Shown: positions 7,423 to 15,831, numbered from the stretch's first letter. The stretch is DNA of 29,563 nt from RGIG4140 sp045655105 (GCA_045655105.1 JAZOOQ010000040.1:1-29563); one strand, 5' to 3'. The notes: generated by a model not told the origin, from the sequence alone. Program-made: numbers and translations.

Positions 7423-8384
7423 ATGCATTATCGCACTTATCCACAGGTGTTATGTGGGGAATTTTTGGGTTTATTGTTTGCACTATTTTATTTTTAGATT
7501 TATTTGTTTTTCATAAAAAAACAGAAACACCAACAATGAAAGGAACTTTTAAGATTTGTCTTTCATATGTGGTGATTTCGCTGTTGTTTGGTCTTTTTGT
7601 TCTATATGAAAAAGGCATGGAAACGGGTATGCTTTTTTATACGGGCTATCTCGTTGAGTTTAGTTTGTCCATGGATAATATTTTTGTAATTTCGCTTATT
7701 TTTACTTCATTAAAAGTGCCAGCTATGTATCAACACCGCGTATTATTTTGGGGTGTTTTAGGGGCCGTTGTGATGCGTGCAGTGATGATTTTAATTGGCG
7801 CCCAATTAGTTAGCCAATTCCATTGGGTATTATATCTTTTTTCGGCCTTTTTAATTTATACAGGCGCAAAAATGCTTATTGAAACTATGAAGGATGAAAA
7901 AGAAGAAAATGAACCTGAAGCAGAAGGGAAAATGTTATCTTTTGTTAAGAAATATATTCCAATGACAAATAAAATTCATGAAGAGCATTTCTTTATTAAA
8001 CAAGCTGGTAAATGGGTGGCAACACCGCTTTTCTTAGCACTTGTTATTATTGAAACAATGGATGTAATTTTTGCGATTGATAGCATTCCAGCAATCTTTT
8101 TAATTACGCAAGATGTTTTTGTTGTATACACAAGTAATATTTTTGCTATTTTGGGTTTGCGGTCTTTATACTTTTTGTTGGCTCAAGCTGTTTCCAGATT
8201 CGTCTATTTAAAACATGCTTTATCTTTTGTTTTAATCTTTATTGGGTCAAAAATCTTTTTGCCTTATATCGGTTTAAAAGTAACAACAAGTGTTTCTTTA
8301 ATTGTTACTTTTGGTATTTTAATATTAGGTATTTTGATTTCACTTTACCAAACAAGAAAAACAACTATTAGCTCAAAGAATTGA
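7416..8384 (+). CDS. TerC/Alx-family integral membrane protein
   Basis: This 322-residue protein is of the TerC family, close in length to E. coli Alx, with about nine predicted membrane helices. The conserved acidic motifs are present: YLVEFSLSMDNIFVISLIF in the third helix region and IIETMDVIFAIDSIPAIF near residue 210. Family members are linked to manganese or other metal efflux and to tellurite resistance. The ATG overlaps the upstream amidase gene by 7 bases and has an AAAGGAA ribosome binding site. No yybP-ykoY manganese riboswitch can lie in front because there is no leader. Its 3' end overlaps the convergent deaminase gene by 12 bases. Confidence 0.9.
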   Translation: MLDALSHLSTGVMWGIFGFIVCTILFLDLFVFHKKTETPTMKGTFKICLSYVVISLLFGLFVLYEKGMETGMLFYTGYLVEFSLSMDNIFVISLIFTSLKVPAMYQHRVLFWGVLGAVVMRAVMILIGAQLVSQFHWVLYLFSAFLIYTGAKMLIETMKDEKEENEPEAEGKMLSFVKKYIPMTNKIHEEHFFIKQAGKWVATPLFLALVIIETMDVIFAIDSIPAIFLITQDVFVVYTSNIFAILGLRSLYFLLAQAVSRFVYLKHALSFVLIFIGSKIFLPYIGLKVTTSVSLIVTFGILILGILISLYQTRKTTISSKN

Positions 8385-9620
8385 GTTTGATACTTTTAAA
8401 AACGAATCCATAATTTCATTTTCGAACGGGTGGTGCTTATCTTTTAAGATAAACCGCCCGTTTGAACAAACATCTGAAATGCAACTTGAATCAGCACTGT
8501 AAACAAGATGTGATTTTAAAAAGGATTGAGGTTGAAGAAGTGTATTATTTAAATCCCAAAGGATGAAATCAGCAATGGCACCAACTTTAATTTCTCCAGC
8601 GTTTAATCCCAAGAATTTTGCAGCTTCTTTTTGGGATGCTTCTAAAATATAATCAACTTTTCCTGCTGTGATGTTTTTAGATTGTCCTTTGGCGGATAAG
8701 GCTGCTATTTTCATTTCGCTGAGCATACTTAACGAATTGTTTGATGAAGCCCCATCTGTTCCAAGTGAAATTTTAAGACCGTCTTCTTTATAAAGATTAA
8801 AAGGCATTTGACCTGAATTAAGTTTTAAGTTTGAGGTTGGGCAATGAGCAATTAAGCAACCCCTTTCCTTGATGATTTTTCTATCTTCTTCATTTAACCA
8901 TACACAATGAGCAAGAATTGTTTTATTTGTTAAAAGACCAAGTTTATCTAAATATTTTGTTGGTGTAAGTCCTGTTTTTTCAATACAATCAGAAACTTCT
9001 TTTTGTGTTTCAGCTAAATGAATATGCAAGAAAGAATGGTGCTTTAAAGCCAATTCTTTTGAAAAACGTAAAAGTTCTTCAGAAACAGTATATACAGCAT
9101 GACATGCAACAGTTTTTTTAATGAGTGGAGAACTTATTTTTCTTTCCATAAATTCACTCATGTTTTTTTTCTTTTCTGAAGTCATCTGTGGATTAAATAA
9201 ATCAAATGCAACGCATGAAGAAAGCATTTTAACACCCATTTCATCCGCAGCTTTTTCAGTTTCAGATGCAAAAGGATACATGTCATTAAATAAAACTGTT
9301 CCTGATTTTATCATTTCTAAAATAGATAATCTAGAAGCTGCATAAACTTGTTCATTTGTTAATTTTTCCTCGCGAGGCCAAATATCTGTTTGAAGCCATT
9401 CAAACAAATCTTTATCTTCACCAATTCCTCTGAATAATGTCATTGGTGAATGTGTGTGCATGTTATAAAATGCAGGGGTGATTGCTTTGCCTTCACCGGA
9501 AATAATTTCGTCTGAAAGAGCCGTTGGAATATGATCAGAAATTTGTTCAAATTTGTTATTCTTGATAAGAATATCAACAAGTTTATTGTTTAACAAAACG
9601 TGTCTGATTAATATTGACAT
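8373..9620 (-). CDS. mtaD: 5-methylthioadenosine/S-adenosylhomocysteine deaminase (MtaD-like)
   Basis: This 415-residue amidohydrolase has the metal-binding NMHTHSPMTLFRG motif (H55, H57), HIHLAET, the ILAHCVWL strand, HCPTSNLKLNSG and GTDGASSNNSLSMLSEM. That combination is typical of the MtaD/SahH-deaminase and TrzN/AtzB branch, which turns SAH and MTA into inosine derivatives. The C-terminal beta-sandwich (KVGAIADFILWDL) is complete. The exact substrate within the branch is inferred. A GAAAGGG sequence precedes the ATG. Its predicted promoter starts inside the neighbouring transferase gene (9658-9685). Its 3' end overlaps terC, with no terminator between. Confidence 0.85.
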   Translation of the reverse strand: MSILIRHVLLNNKLVDILIKNNKFEQISDHIPTALSDEIISGEGKAITPAFYNMHTHSPMTLFRGIGEDKDLFEWLQTDIWPREEKLTNEQVYAASRLSILEMIKSGTVLFNDMYPFASETEKAADEMGVKMLSSCVAFDLFNPQMTSEKKKNMSEFMERKISSPLIKKTVACHAVYTVSEELLRFSKELALKHHSFLHIHLAETQKEVSDCIEKTGLTPTKYLDKLGLLTNKTILAHCVWLNEEDRKIIKERGCLIAHCPTSNLKLNSGQMPFNLYKEDGLKISLGTDGASSNNSLSMLSEMKIAALSAKGQSKNITAGKVDYILEASQKEAAKFLGLNAGEIKVGAIADFILWDLNNTLLQPQSFLKSHLVYSADSSCISDVCSNGRFILKDKHHPFENEIMDSFLKVSNSIL

Positions 9621-9642
9621 TTTAAAGCCCTTTCAGTAAGAT
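9614..9642 (+). promoter_or_regulatory. Predicted promoter of the phosphoethanolamine transferase
   Basis: A perfect -35 TTGACA (9614-9619) lies on the antisense strand of the first codons of mtaD. A 17-base spacer and the -10 TAAGAT (9637-9642, four of six) follow. Transcription would start near 9649. Confidence 0.5.
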
Positions 9643-9657
9643 ATTTTCTGTCTTTTT

Positions 9658-9685
9658 ATTCTACAGGATACTTAAAAAATGTCAA
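9658..9685 (-). promoter_or_regulatory. Predicted mtaD promoter
   Basis: On the minus strand a perfect -35 TTGACA (9685-9680) covers the start codon of the transferase gene. A 16-base spacer and the -10 TAGAAT (9663-9658, five of six) follow. Transcription would start near 9651, next to the opposite start. Confidence 0.55.
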
Positions 9686-11274
9686 ATTTAATTTTTTCTT
9701 TTGCATATGTCTTTTTAATTGGTTTTTTGCCTCTTTTTTATACTTTTTTTAAATCAATTAAACAAGCAGATTTGAAGAATAAACTTTTTTATAAGTTGTT
9801 TTTAAAAGATGTTGTTCGCACATTTCCAATTTGCTTTTTAGTGTTGACACCTCTTTTCCTTTTTCCATCTTGTTTAAAAGGATATCTACTTATTTTGCAT
9901 TTTGTTTTTGTTCCCTTAATGTTGTTAGAAATTGGGCATATTTATTTTTTTAAAACAAGAATAGGATTAAATACGTTTTTTACGTTATTTGTTTCGAATA
10001 TGAAAGAAACAAAAGAATTTTTAATGCAAAATATACCTGCTTTAATTTTTGTTTTGGCGGGTATTTGTTTAATTTGCCCCGTTTTTTTAATTATAAATTT
10101 ACCAGAAATTTCTTTTAGTTTGAAACAACGTTTTTTAGGCTCTCTTATTTGTTTAATTTTAGGAATTCCATTTATTCGTAATCTTTTTAAAAAAGGTTTT
10201 AAGTTTAAAGATGGATATGTTTTAAATCCGTATAGTAATGTTATATACCATTTTTTATTATACAAAAAAACATATGGTGAATTGAAAGAAACTTTGGCTA
10301 AAAATAATGCTAAACCTTTTGAAAATATTGTTTCTGATGTTCAACAAGATATCCCAGAAACATATGTTGTGATTATCGGAGAATCTGCCAATCGAACACA
10401 TTTATCTTTATATGGTTATCCGCGTCAAACAACGCCATTTTCTGATGCAAGAAAAGAAGATTTATTTATTTTTGAAAATGTTAAATCACCATTCGCACAA
10501 ACAATGCCCGTTTTAGAGCGTGTGTTGACATTTGCAGAAGAAGGGAAGATGAATTTTTTAACAGAAAAGGGAACGATTGTTAATTATTTTAAACAAGCAG
10601 GTTTTAAAACATATTGGCTTTCAAATCAATATGCGTTATCAGATACTTTAGTAACGGCAATTTCTTCTCACGCTGATTGGGAAAAATCTTATAATTTTAG
10701 TGGGATGAAACGATTTGAAAAAACAGGTTTTGATGGCGATATGTTGCCAGATATTGAAAAAATTTTAAATGATAAATCTAATCATAAAAAAGTTATATTT
10801 GTGCATTTAATTGGATCTCATTCTGCTTATACAAATAGATATCCATCCGAATGGGGTTATTTTAAAGATAAAATGCCAAATAAAAATTTATCAGACCAAG
10901 GACACGAATTATTGAATGCTTATGATGATTCGATCAGATACACCGATTATATTGTTAATGAAATTATGAGTATGACTCAAAAGCAAGAAGAAGTTTCTTA
11001 TTGTTTATATTTTAGTGATCATGGTGAAGATATATATGATACTTCTGAAACAAAAATTTTAGGACATTCTGAACTTGCAAATGAGCCAATGACAACAATT
11101 CCATTTATTTTATGGATTTCTGATAAGTATCGTAATATGAGAAAACAAATTGTTTATAATCTTTATCAAAATCAACAAAAATCATATAACACAGAACATG
11201 TGATTCATACAATTGTTCGTTTGGCGGGATTAGAAAATCAAGATATTGAAAAAGAAAAAAGTTTAGCTGATTAA
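9679..11274 (+). CDS. Phosphoethanolamine transferase, EptA/CptA-type sulfatase-fold enzyme
   Basis: This 531-residue enzyme has an N-terminal membrane domain of about five helices (1-175) and a periplasmic alkaline-phosphatase-like domain. Catalytic signatures are IIGESANRTHLSLYGYPRQT (metal ligand E235), the probable nucleophile T275 in FAQTMPVLERVLTFAEE, LIGSHSAY, and FSDHGEDI with metal ligands D447 and H448. PVLERVLTFA is closer to the CptA/EptC type than to EptA. Such enzymes move phosphoethanolamine from phosphatidylethanolamine to lipid A, LPS core or other surface targets, and often raise resistance to cationic peptides. The acceptor cannot be told from sequence. An AGGA ribosome binding site precedes the ATG. 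Confidence 0.85.
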   Translation: MSNLIFSFAYVFLIGFLPLFYTFFKSIKQADLKNKLFYKLFLKDVVRTFPICFLVLTPLFLFPSCLKGYLLILHFVFVPLMLLEIGHIYFFKTRIGLNTFFTLFVSNMKETKEFLMQNIPALIFVLAGICLICPVFLIINLPEISFSLKQRFLGSLICLILGIPFIRNLFKKGFKFKDGYVLNPYSNVIYHFLLYKKTYGELKETLAKNNAKPFENIVSDVQQDIPETYVVIIGESANRTHLSLYGYPRQTTPFSDARKEDLFIFENVKSPFAQTMPVLERVLTFAEEGKMNFLTEKGTIVNYFKQAGFKTYWLSNQYALSDTLVTAISSHADWEKSYNFSGMKRFEKTGFDGDMLPDIEKILNDKSNHKKVIFVHLIGSHSAYTNRYPSEWGYFKDKMPNKNLSDQGHELLNAYDDSIRYTDYIVNEIMSMTQKQEEVSYCLYFSDHGEDIYDTSETKILGHSELANEPMTTIPFILWISDKYRNMRKQIVYNLYQNQQKSYNTEHVIHTIVRLAGLENQDIEKEKSLAD

Positions 11275-12258
11275 TTAATTTTTTTCATTTTCAAAATATG
11301 ATTGAATCCAATTATATTGGCGCATGAAAAACAAAAGTTGAAGCATTTTTTTGCAACTTGAGAAGTTGGCTTTTTTATCTTTTGAGAATACTTTTTTATA
11401 TTTTTGTAGAGTGAAAGAATTAAGGCCCGTTAACCATTCTTCTTTTGAATAGGAAAATTCTTTTGTTATAAAATCCAGATAGGTATACAGATATTTCTTC
11501 TTTGGATAAAAAAGAGGTTGTCGAGCCATTAAGCATAAAATAAAGCGCAATAAATCTTCGCTTGTATATCCATATCCCAAATCTTCTAAATCTAAAATAG
11601 CAACAAGTTGGTTGTTTTTGAATAGTAAGTTATTATGATGAAAATCACCATGGATGATACTTTTTCTGTTTTTTGAAATTTTTAAAGGTGAGTTGCCAAT
11701 TTTAACAAGATTTTTTTTGCATTTGTTTAGCAAAAAAGAAGAGATTAAATTTTGTGTTGACTTCTTGATCATTGTTTCACAATTAAGAAGATATTCTTGC
11801 TGTATTTTAAAAAAATCATATGCAGGAACAAGAAGTTTTTCATTTGTAATTTTTATATTTTTAAGATTTTTATATGCTGAAATAACTTGCTTAATATGAT
11901 CCATTGATATTTTTGTTGCAGCTAAAGAAGCTCCCTCAATATATTCCAAAATAAATCCATAACTATTTTGATATTTGAAAATATTTTTGTTGTTGAATGT
12001 AAGAATTTTTGCGATAGGAAGTTTATTTTGGTTGGATAAAAAAGAAATAATTTGAACAAGTCTTTCAACACCTGATTTTTTATATTTCCATGCTAATTTT
12101 ACTAAGACTTTTTTATTTTGAAGAGTTGCTAAATAATTATAGGAAGAAGCACCTCTTTCGAACTGATAAAGAGAAATAATAGGTTCTTTAAAAATATTTT
12201 TTTCTAAAAAAGAGATTAAATCTTTTTTGCATGGAGCTGAATTTTCTTTTTTATTCAT
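11275..12258 (-). CDS. APH-fold phosphotransferase (choline/aminoglycoside kinase-like)
   Basis: This 327-residue protein carries the APH/choline kinase catalytic loop HGDFHHNNLLF (H203, D205, N210), followed by the metal-binding LDLEDLGYGYTSEDLLR. The N-terminal lobe has KVLVKLAW with a likely ATP-binding lysine and FILEYIEGASL as hinge. The substrate is unknown: choline, ethanolamine, a sugar or an amino acid derivative are all possible. I start at the ATG at 12258; an in-frame TTG at 12294 falls in the -35 box and has no ribosome binding site. Even the ATG has no ribosome binding site, and the predicted transcription start coincides with it. The 3' end abuts the convergent transferase gene. 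Confidence 0.75.
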   Translation of the reverse strand: MNKKENSAPCKKDLISFLEKNIFKEPIISLYQFERGASSYNYLATLQNKKVLVKLAWKYKKSGVERLVQIISFLSNQNKLPIAKILTFNNKNIFKYQNSYGFILEYIEGASLAATKISMDHIKQVISAYKNLKNIKITNEKLLVPAYDFFKIQQEYLLNCETMIKKSTQNLISSFLLNKCKKNLVKIGNSPLKISKNRKSIIHGDFHHNNLLFKNNQLVAILDLEDLGYGYTSEDLLRFILCLMARQPLFYPKKKYLYTYLDFITKEFSYSKEEWLTGLNSFTLQKYKKVFSKDKKANFSSCKKMLQLLFFMRQYNWIQSYFENEKN

Positions 12259-12264
12259 GCGATT

Positions 12265-12294
12265 TTTATACCACAAGTTTATAAAAAAAATCAA
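12265..12294 (-). promoter_or_regulatory. Promoter predicting a leaderless mRNA
   Basis: On the minus strand there is a -35 TTGATT (12294-12289), an 18-base spacer and an extended -10, TGG then TATAAA (12270-12265). Counting seven bases on, the start of transcription falls on the A of the ATG at 12258. Confidence 0.55.
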
Positions 12295-12366
12295 GAGAGT
12301 GTTTTTAGATTGTTTTTTTCTTTTATTTTAGATAAACTGCCATCATAAAATTTTATAGGAGACACT

Positions 12367-12957
12367 ATGTTAGCAGAATTAGAAAAAGTTAGATTAGAAT
12401 GTTTAAATTGTCAAAAATGTCCTTTATCAAAAACAAGAACGAATGTTGTTTTTTCTGATGGGAAACCAAATTCAAATATTGTTTTAATCGGTGAAGCTCC
12501 AGGAGCTAATGAAGATTTGCAAGGGAAACCATTTGTTGGACGTGCGGGCCAATTACTTGATAAAATTTTTGAATCTGTTGGTTTAAGTCGAGAAAAGGAC
12601 ATTTATATATGTAATACATTAAAGTGTCGCCCCCCAGAAAATAGAGATCCATTGCCAAGTGAAAAAGAAGCTTGTAGAAATTATTTGGATGCGCAATTAA
12701 ACATTTTGAAGCCAAAAATTATCTTGCTTTGTGGTCGTGTTGCATTAACAAGCTTTTTGCCAAATGCATCAGCAATTTCAAAAGTGCGCGGAAAATGGTT
12801 TGATGGACCAAATGGTTCAAAAATGATGCCGATTTTTCACCCATCATATTTGCTTAGAAATCCAATTGCAAGACCTGGTTCGCCAAAAGCGCTTATGTGG
12901 GAGGATATCCAAGAAATTAAACGCCGATATGATGAAATTTTAAAAAATAATACTTAA
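12367..12957 (+). CDS. Family 4 uracil-DNA glycosylase (iron-sulfur)
   Basis: This 196-residue protein belongs to the type 4 (SPO1-phage-polymerase-like) uracil-DNA glycosylases. It has four Fe-S cysteines, C15 and C18 in NCQKCPLSKTR plus C87 and C103, the active-site motif GEAPGANEDLQGKPFVGRAG (42-61), NTLKCRPPENRDP, and the C-terminal motif FHPSYLLRNP with H158. It removes uracil from DNA at the start of base excision repair. Type 4 enzymes are the usual UDG in Alphaproteobacteria that lack the Ung type. The ribosome binding site is TAGGAGA. No clear promoter was found. It converges with the glycosyltransferase gene and overlaps it by 4 bases. Confidence 0.93.
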   Translation: MLAELEKVRLECLNCQKCPLSKTRTNVVFSDGKPNSNIVLIGEAPGANEDLQGKPFVGRAGQLLDKIFESVGLSREKDIYICNTLKCRPPENRDPLPSEKEACRNYLDAQLNILKPKIILLCGRVALTSFLPNASAISKVRGKWFDGPNGSKMMPIFHPSYLLRNPIARPGSPKALMWEDIQEIKRRYDEILKNNT

Positions 12958-13949
12958 TAAAAGAACTGAATAAGTTTTTTAGCTAAAGATGGCCGTCCTT
13001 TTGTTAAGGCGAAAAGGATGCTTTTTTGAATTAAAGAAAGGCTAAGTCCTTTTAGTAATCCAAAATCTTTAAGATCTTCAATCAAAGTGATAATCTGTTG
13101 ATTCATACAGATAAAAGATCCCTCAGGTGTGTGTGTTAAAATATGTTTCACAGCCAAGAATAAATCTTGTGAACATCTATGGTTTAAGAGGGTTTCAGTA
13201 TATGCGTTAGTTCTGCCACCATCAACAAAATAGGCATATTCAAATGAAATACGTTCTTTTAAGTTCATAAGTGTTTCATAAGAGGCAACAGAAGGAATAT
13301 GAGCTTCTTTTCTGTAAAAATAAAGTTGATGGCGAATATATACTAAAGATTGTGCCATAGAATAAAATTGTTCAATAAAAAAGTATGGAGCAAACTCACA
13401 AAGAGATGGATGAAATTTTAGATAGGAAAGAATAGTTTGAGAGAACATTTTGCCTTCAAGTATTTCATCAATATATGGCAAATTTTCTTGCCAAAATTCG
13501 GAAATTAGATTGTTGTTTTTCTTTTTGAGAGAGCTTTTTTCAAATGAAATTTTCTTTTCAAGGGCTTTTATTTTTTTTGTTCCAGAAAAGTAAAAAGGGT
13601 TTGCAGTAGCAATATCTGCATGGGAATAGCGTAAGGCATCCATATAAATATCTAAAGCTTGTGGGTGCAATAAATCAGAATCGTTTAAAAAGAGTGCATA
13701 TTCGCCTTTCATCTGATAAAGCGCTTCATTATAGCAGTGCCATTTTGATGGAGAATTTATTTGTTTTAATATTCTAAATTTTTTATTTTTTTTTGAAAGC
13801 GTATTTAAAAAAGAATATTCTTTTTCAGCATCTGAGAGAACACATAAACATTCGAAATCTTGAAATGTTTGTTTTAATAAACTTTCAACACAGAGATTGG
13901 CAACCTGTTCTGGCGCAGTTAGATGAATGATAATACTTATTTTTGACAC
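12954..13949 (-). CDS. Family 2 glycosyltransferase
   Basis: This 331-residue protein has a GT-A domain in its first third: ISIIIHLTAPEQVANLCVESLLKQTF with the typical SLLKQT turn, a WHCYNEALYQMKGEYALFLN stretch, and a DSD metal-binding motif at 90-92. The C-terminal half is helical and has no named motif. There is no membrane segment, so it probably works on the cytoplasmic face. It starts with GTG at 13949, with GGAG nine bases upstream. It is the last gene of a three-gene minus-strand run with the ELM1-like and lipoprotein genes, which suggests envelope polysaccharide synthesis. The sugar donor is unknown. Confidence 0.82.
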   Translation of the reverse strand: MSKISIIIHLTAPEQVANLCVESLLKQTFQDFECLCVLSDAEKEYSFLNTLSKKNKKFRILKQINSPSKWHCYNEALYQMKGEYALFLNDSDLLHPQALDIYMDALRYSHADIATANPFYFSGTKKIKALEKKISFEKSSLKKKNNNLISEFWQENLPYIDEILEGKMFSQTILSYLKFHPSLCEFAPYFFIEQFYSMAQSLVYIRHQLYFYRKEAHIPSVASYETLMNLKERISFEYAYFVDGGRTNAYTETLLNHRCSQDLFLAVKHILTHTPEGSFICMNQQIITLIEDLKDFGLLKGLSLSLIQKSILFALTKGRPSLAKKLIQFFY

Positions 13950-13964
13950 GTTAAATCTCCGGTT

Positions 13965-14918
13965 TTAAAATAATTTTTGAATTTGATGAATAATATTTTC
14001 AGCAGGATTGAAATTCCCTTTTGTGGGTTTAAAGTCTGATCCTGCAGGAAGGGCATATCCATTTTTAAAAAGGCTTTTGTGAAAACGTTTGTGTTTTTCG
14101 CTCATCATTAAATCTGGTGCAAAAATAAACACAGGAATATTTGTTGCGCAGCATTCAGAACACATTGACATTGAATCACCTGTAACAAGAATCATATCTG
14201 CTGATGAAAGGAGCCCAAAATAGGGATTTTCAATTTTATCTCCAAATTGATAAAAGAAAGTTGTTTTTTTATCAAGATTTTTTTTGAGATAAGAAACAAT
14301 TTCTTTTGGTGTTCGTCTTGATGTTGTAACTAAAACACTTTTAGGTTTAAGTTTGTTAACATTTTTAAGTAAATCTTGAGCCATTTCCAGTGTAAAGGGG
14401 TTATTTTTTGTTGCTCCACCAACAATTAATGAAAGTCGTGGTGAAGGATATTTTTCAAATTGAGATGCCCATTTTTCTTTTTCTTGTTTTAATCGTTCAG
14501 GGGTTATTCTATGAGGTGTTCCTGTTGAGATTAAAACATTTTTTGAATATCCACTGTATAAGTCATGTTCAGGTAAAATAACTAAATCAGCTTGTTTAAA
14601 ATAAGCTTTACCAGGATTCATTAATTGAATGATTTTAGTTTTTCCTTTTGATTTTTTTTTAATCCATAAAGCAGCGGGATATGATCTTCTTCCAGCACTT
14701 AAAACAAGGTCTGGATATGGTGATGTTTCTAAATTTTTTTTGCTTTCACTTGTTAATCCAATCAGGCTTTTCCCTCTTAAAAAATTTGGTAATTTAATCC
14801 ATGAATTGTAACGAATTTCTTTTCGCTCAAAAGGGAAGGAAAGGCGTTCTGCAATGCCTAAAAGTTGATTAACGTTTCCAGTTCTATCGTCAGCAAGTAT
14901 CCAAACGGTTTTTGTCAT
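13965..14918 (-). CDS. ELM1/GtrOC1-family putative glycosyltransferase
   Basis: This 317-residue protein resembles the ELM1 family (formerly DUF1022), named for a plant mitochondrial-fission protein and common in Alphaproteobacteria. Visible family features are VWILADDRTGNVNQLLGIAE at the N-terminus, PDLVLSAGRRSYPAALWIKK, QLMNPG, a central LIVGGATKNNPF, TTSRRTP, and SADMILVTGDSMSMCSECCA with P-x-FIF after it. The two Rossmann-like halves look like a GT-B glycosyltransferase. A biochemical role has not been settled for the bacterial members. The ATG follows a strong AAGGAGCC ribosome binding site. It lies 15 bases from the glycosyltransferase gene and 9 from the lipoprotein gene. Confidence 0.85.
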   Translation of the reverse strand: MTKTVWILADDRTGNVNQLLGIAERLSFPFERKEIRYNSWIKLPNFLRGKSLIGLTSESKKNLETSPYPDLVLSAGRRSYPAALWIKKKSKGKTKIIQLMNPGKAYFKQADLVILPEHDLYSGYSKNVLISTGTPHRITPERLKQEKEKWASQFEKYPSPRLSLIVGGATKNNPFTLEMAQDLLKNVNKLKPKSVLVTTSRRTPKEIVSYLKKNLDKKTTFFYQFGDKIENPYFGLLSSADMILVTGDSMSMCSECCATNIPVFIFAPDLMMSEKHKRFHKSLFKNGYALPAGSDFKPTKGNFNPAENIIHQIQKLF

Positions 14919-14927
14919 TTTGGCTCC

Positions 14928-15704
14928 TTAATTTAAGTGATACAACTGTTTTAAAGCAGGGTCATATCCTTTTTGGTGGTCTGCTTTTTCAAGAGTGATA
15001 ATTGAACTTTTGTCTTTTACAAAATTTTCTGTTAAATGATTTGGAACAACTCTATCTTTTTTTCCAATAAAATGTGTTTGAGGAATTTGATTAAAAATTT
15101 CTTCATAATTTTTAAGATTTAATGATTTATCTAAAGGAGAGTCATTATGATAAGCTGTCCATGCTTCTTGATCTAATACGCCAGCAATTGTGATGATTCG
15201 ATTGATCATTTGTGGATGTCTAACCCCAATAAGACCAGCGATTTGTGCTCCTCCAGAATAGCCAATTAAAACAATTTCTTTCGTTTGGCTTTTTTTAGAA
15301 AGTTGAAGTACTGATTGTTCCATCGAATTAACGATTTGAGGAGAAAAACGACCACAGGTCCAATCATCTTGGGTGCATGTATTTGTTTGAAGATATTGGC
15401 AAGGTCTTCCTAAATAAGCAACATTTGGATTTGGATCATTTGCTGCTATTTCTCTTAAAAATGTTGATTTGGGTGTTGGATTTGTTGTTGGTCTATTATA
15501 GGCATCAAAAGAGTGCCCATCACCTTCGATATAGATGCGAATAGGGTTGCCTGGTTTTGATATACGATACCATGAGGCTAAAACATAAGGCGGCGCCATA
15601 ACAGTTTGAAATTGAAATTCTGTTAAGGGATTTTTATGTGCACAACCAGTTGCTAAAATAAGAAAAGCAAGTATAAAAGAGTTTTTTATTTTTTTTAAAA
15701 ACAT
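14928..15704 (-). CDS. Lipoprotein with an alpha/beta-hydrolase fold
   Basis: This 258-residue protein has a lipoprotein signal with lipobox LATGC (C21). The mature part is an alpha/beta hydrolase: a YIEGDGHSFD oxyanion-type loop (58-67), the nucleophile elbow GYSGG with S150, and probable partners D217 (GKKDRVVP) and H243 (ADHQKGY). Three cysteines (C102, C110, C117) sit close together in an exported domain and may form disulfides. It should be an esterase or thioesterase attached to the outer or inner membrane. The natural substrate is unknown. It is the first gene of the operon, behind a good promoter at 15737-15765. Confidence 0.8.
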   Translation of the reverse strand: MFLKKIKNSFILAFLILATGCAHKNPLTEFQFQTVMAPPYVLASWYRISKPGNPIRIYIEGDGHSFDAYNRPTTNPTPKSTFLREIAANDPNPNVAYLGRPCQYLQTNTCTQDDWTCGRFSPQIVNSMEQSVLQLSKKSQTKEIVLIGYSGGAQIAGLIGVRHPQMINRIITIAGVLDQEAWTAYHNDSPLDKSLNLKNYEEIFNQIPQTHFIGKKDRVVPNHLTENFVKDKSSIITLEKADHQKGYDPALKQLYHLN

Positions 15705-15736
15705 GTTTGGCCTTAATTTTGATTAATCTAAAGATA

Positions 15737-15765
15737 AGTGTATCAAATTTATCGTCTATTGACAA
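15737..15765 (-). promoter_or_regulatory. Promoter of the lipoprotein-ELM1-glycosyltransferase operon
   Basis: The minus strand has a -35 TTGTCA (15765-15760), a 17-base spacer and a -10 TACACT (15742-15737) preceded by TGA, an extended -10. The predicted start is near 15730. The same bases read TTGACA on the plus strand (15759-15764), so the box could also serve the divergent micro-ORF. Confidence 0.6.
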
Positions 15766-15831
15766 GTATAAAAGAAGGAATTAATTTATTTGTGATGATA
15801 ATATTTAAAATTAGGAAAGGAGGGGATTTTC

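Noticed and set aside
8373..8400. Terminator between terC and mtaD
   Set aside because: CTCAA/TTGAG around AGAA is only five pairs, with no T-run, and lies in coding sequence of both genes.
12259..12294. Longer APH-fold kinase from a TTG at 12294
   Set aside because: No ribosome binding site, and the stretch is the predicted promoter itself.
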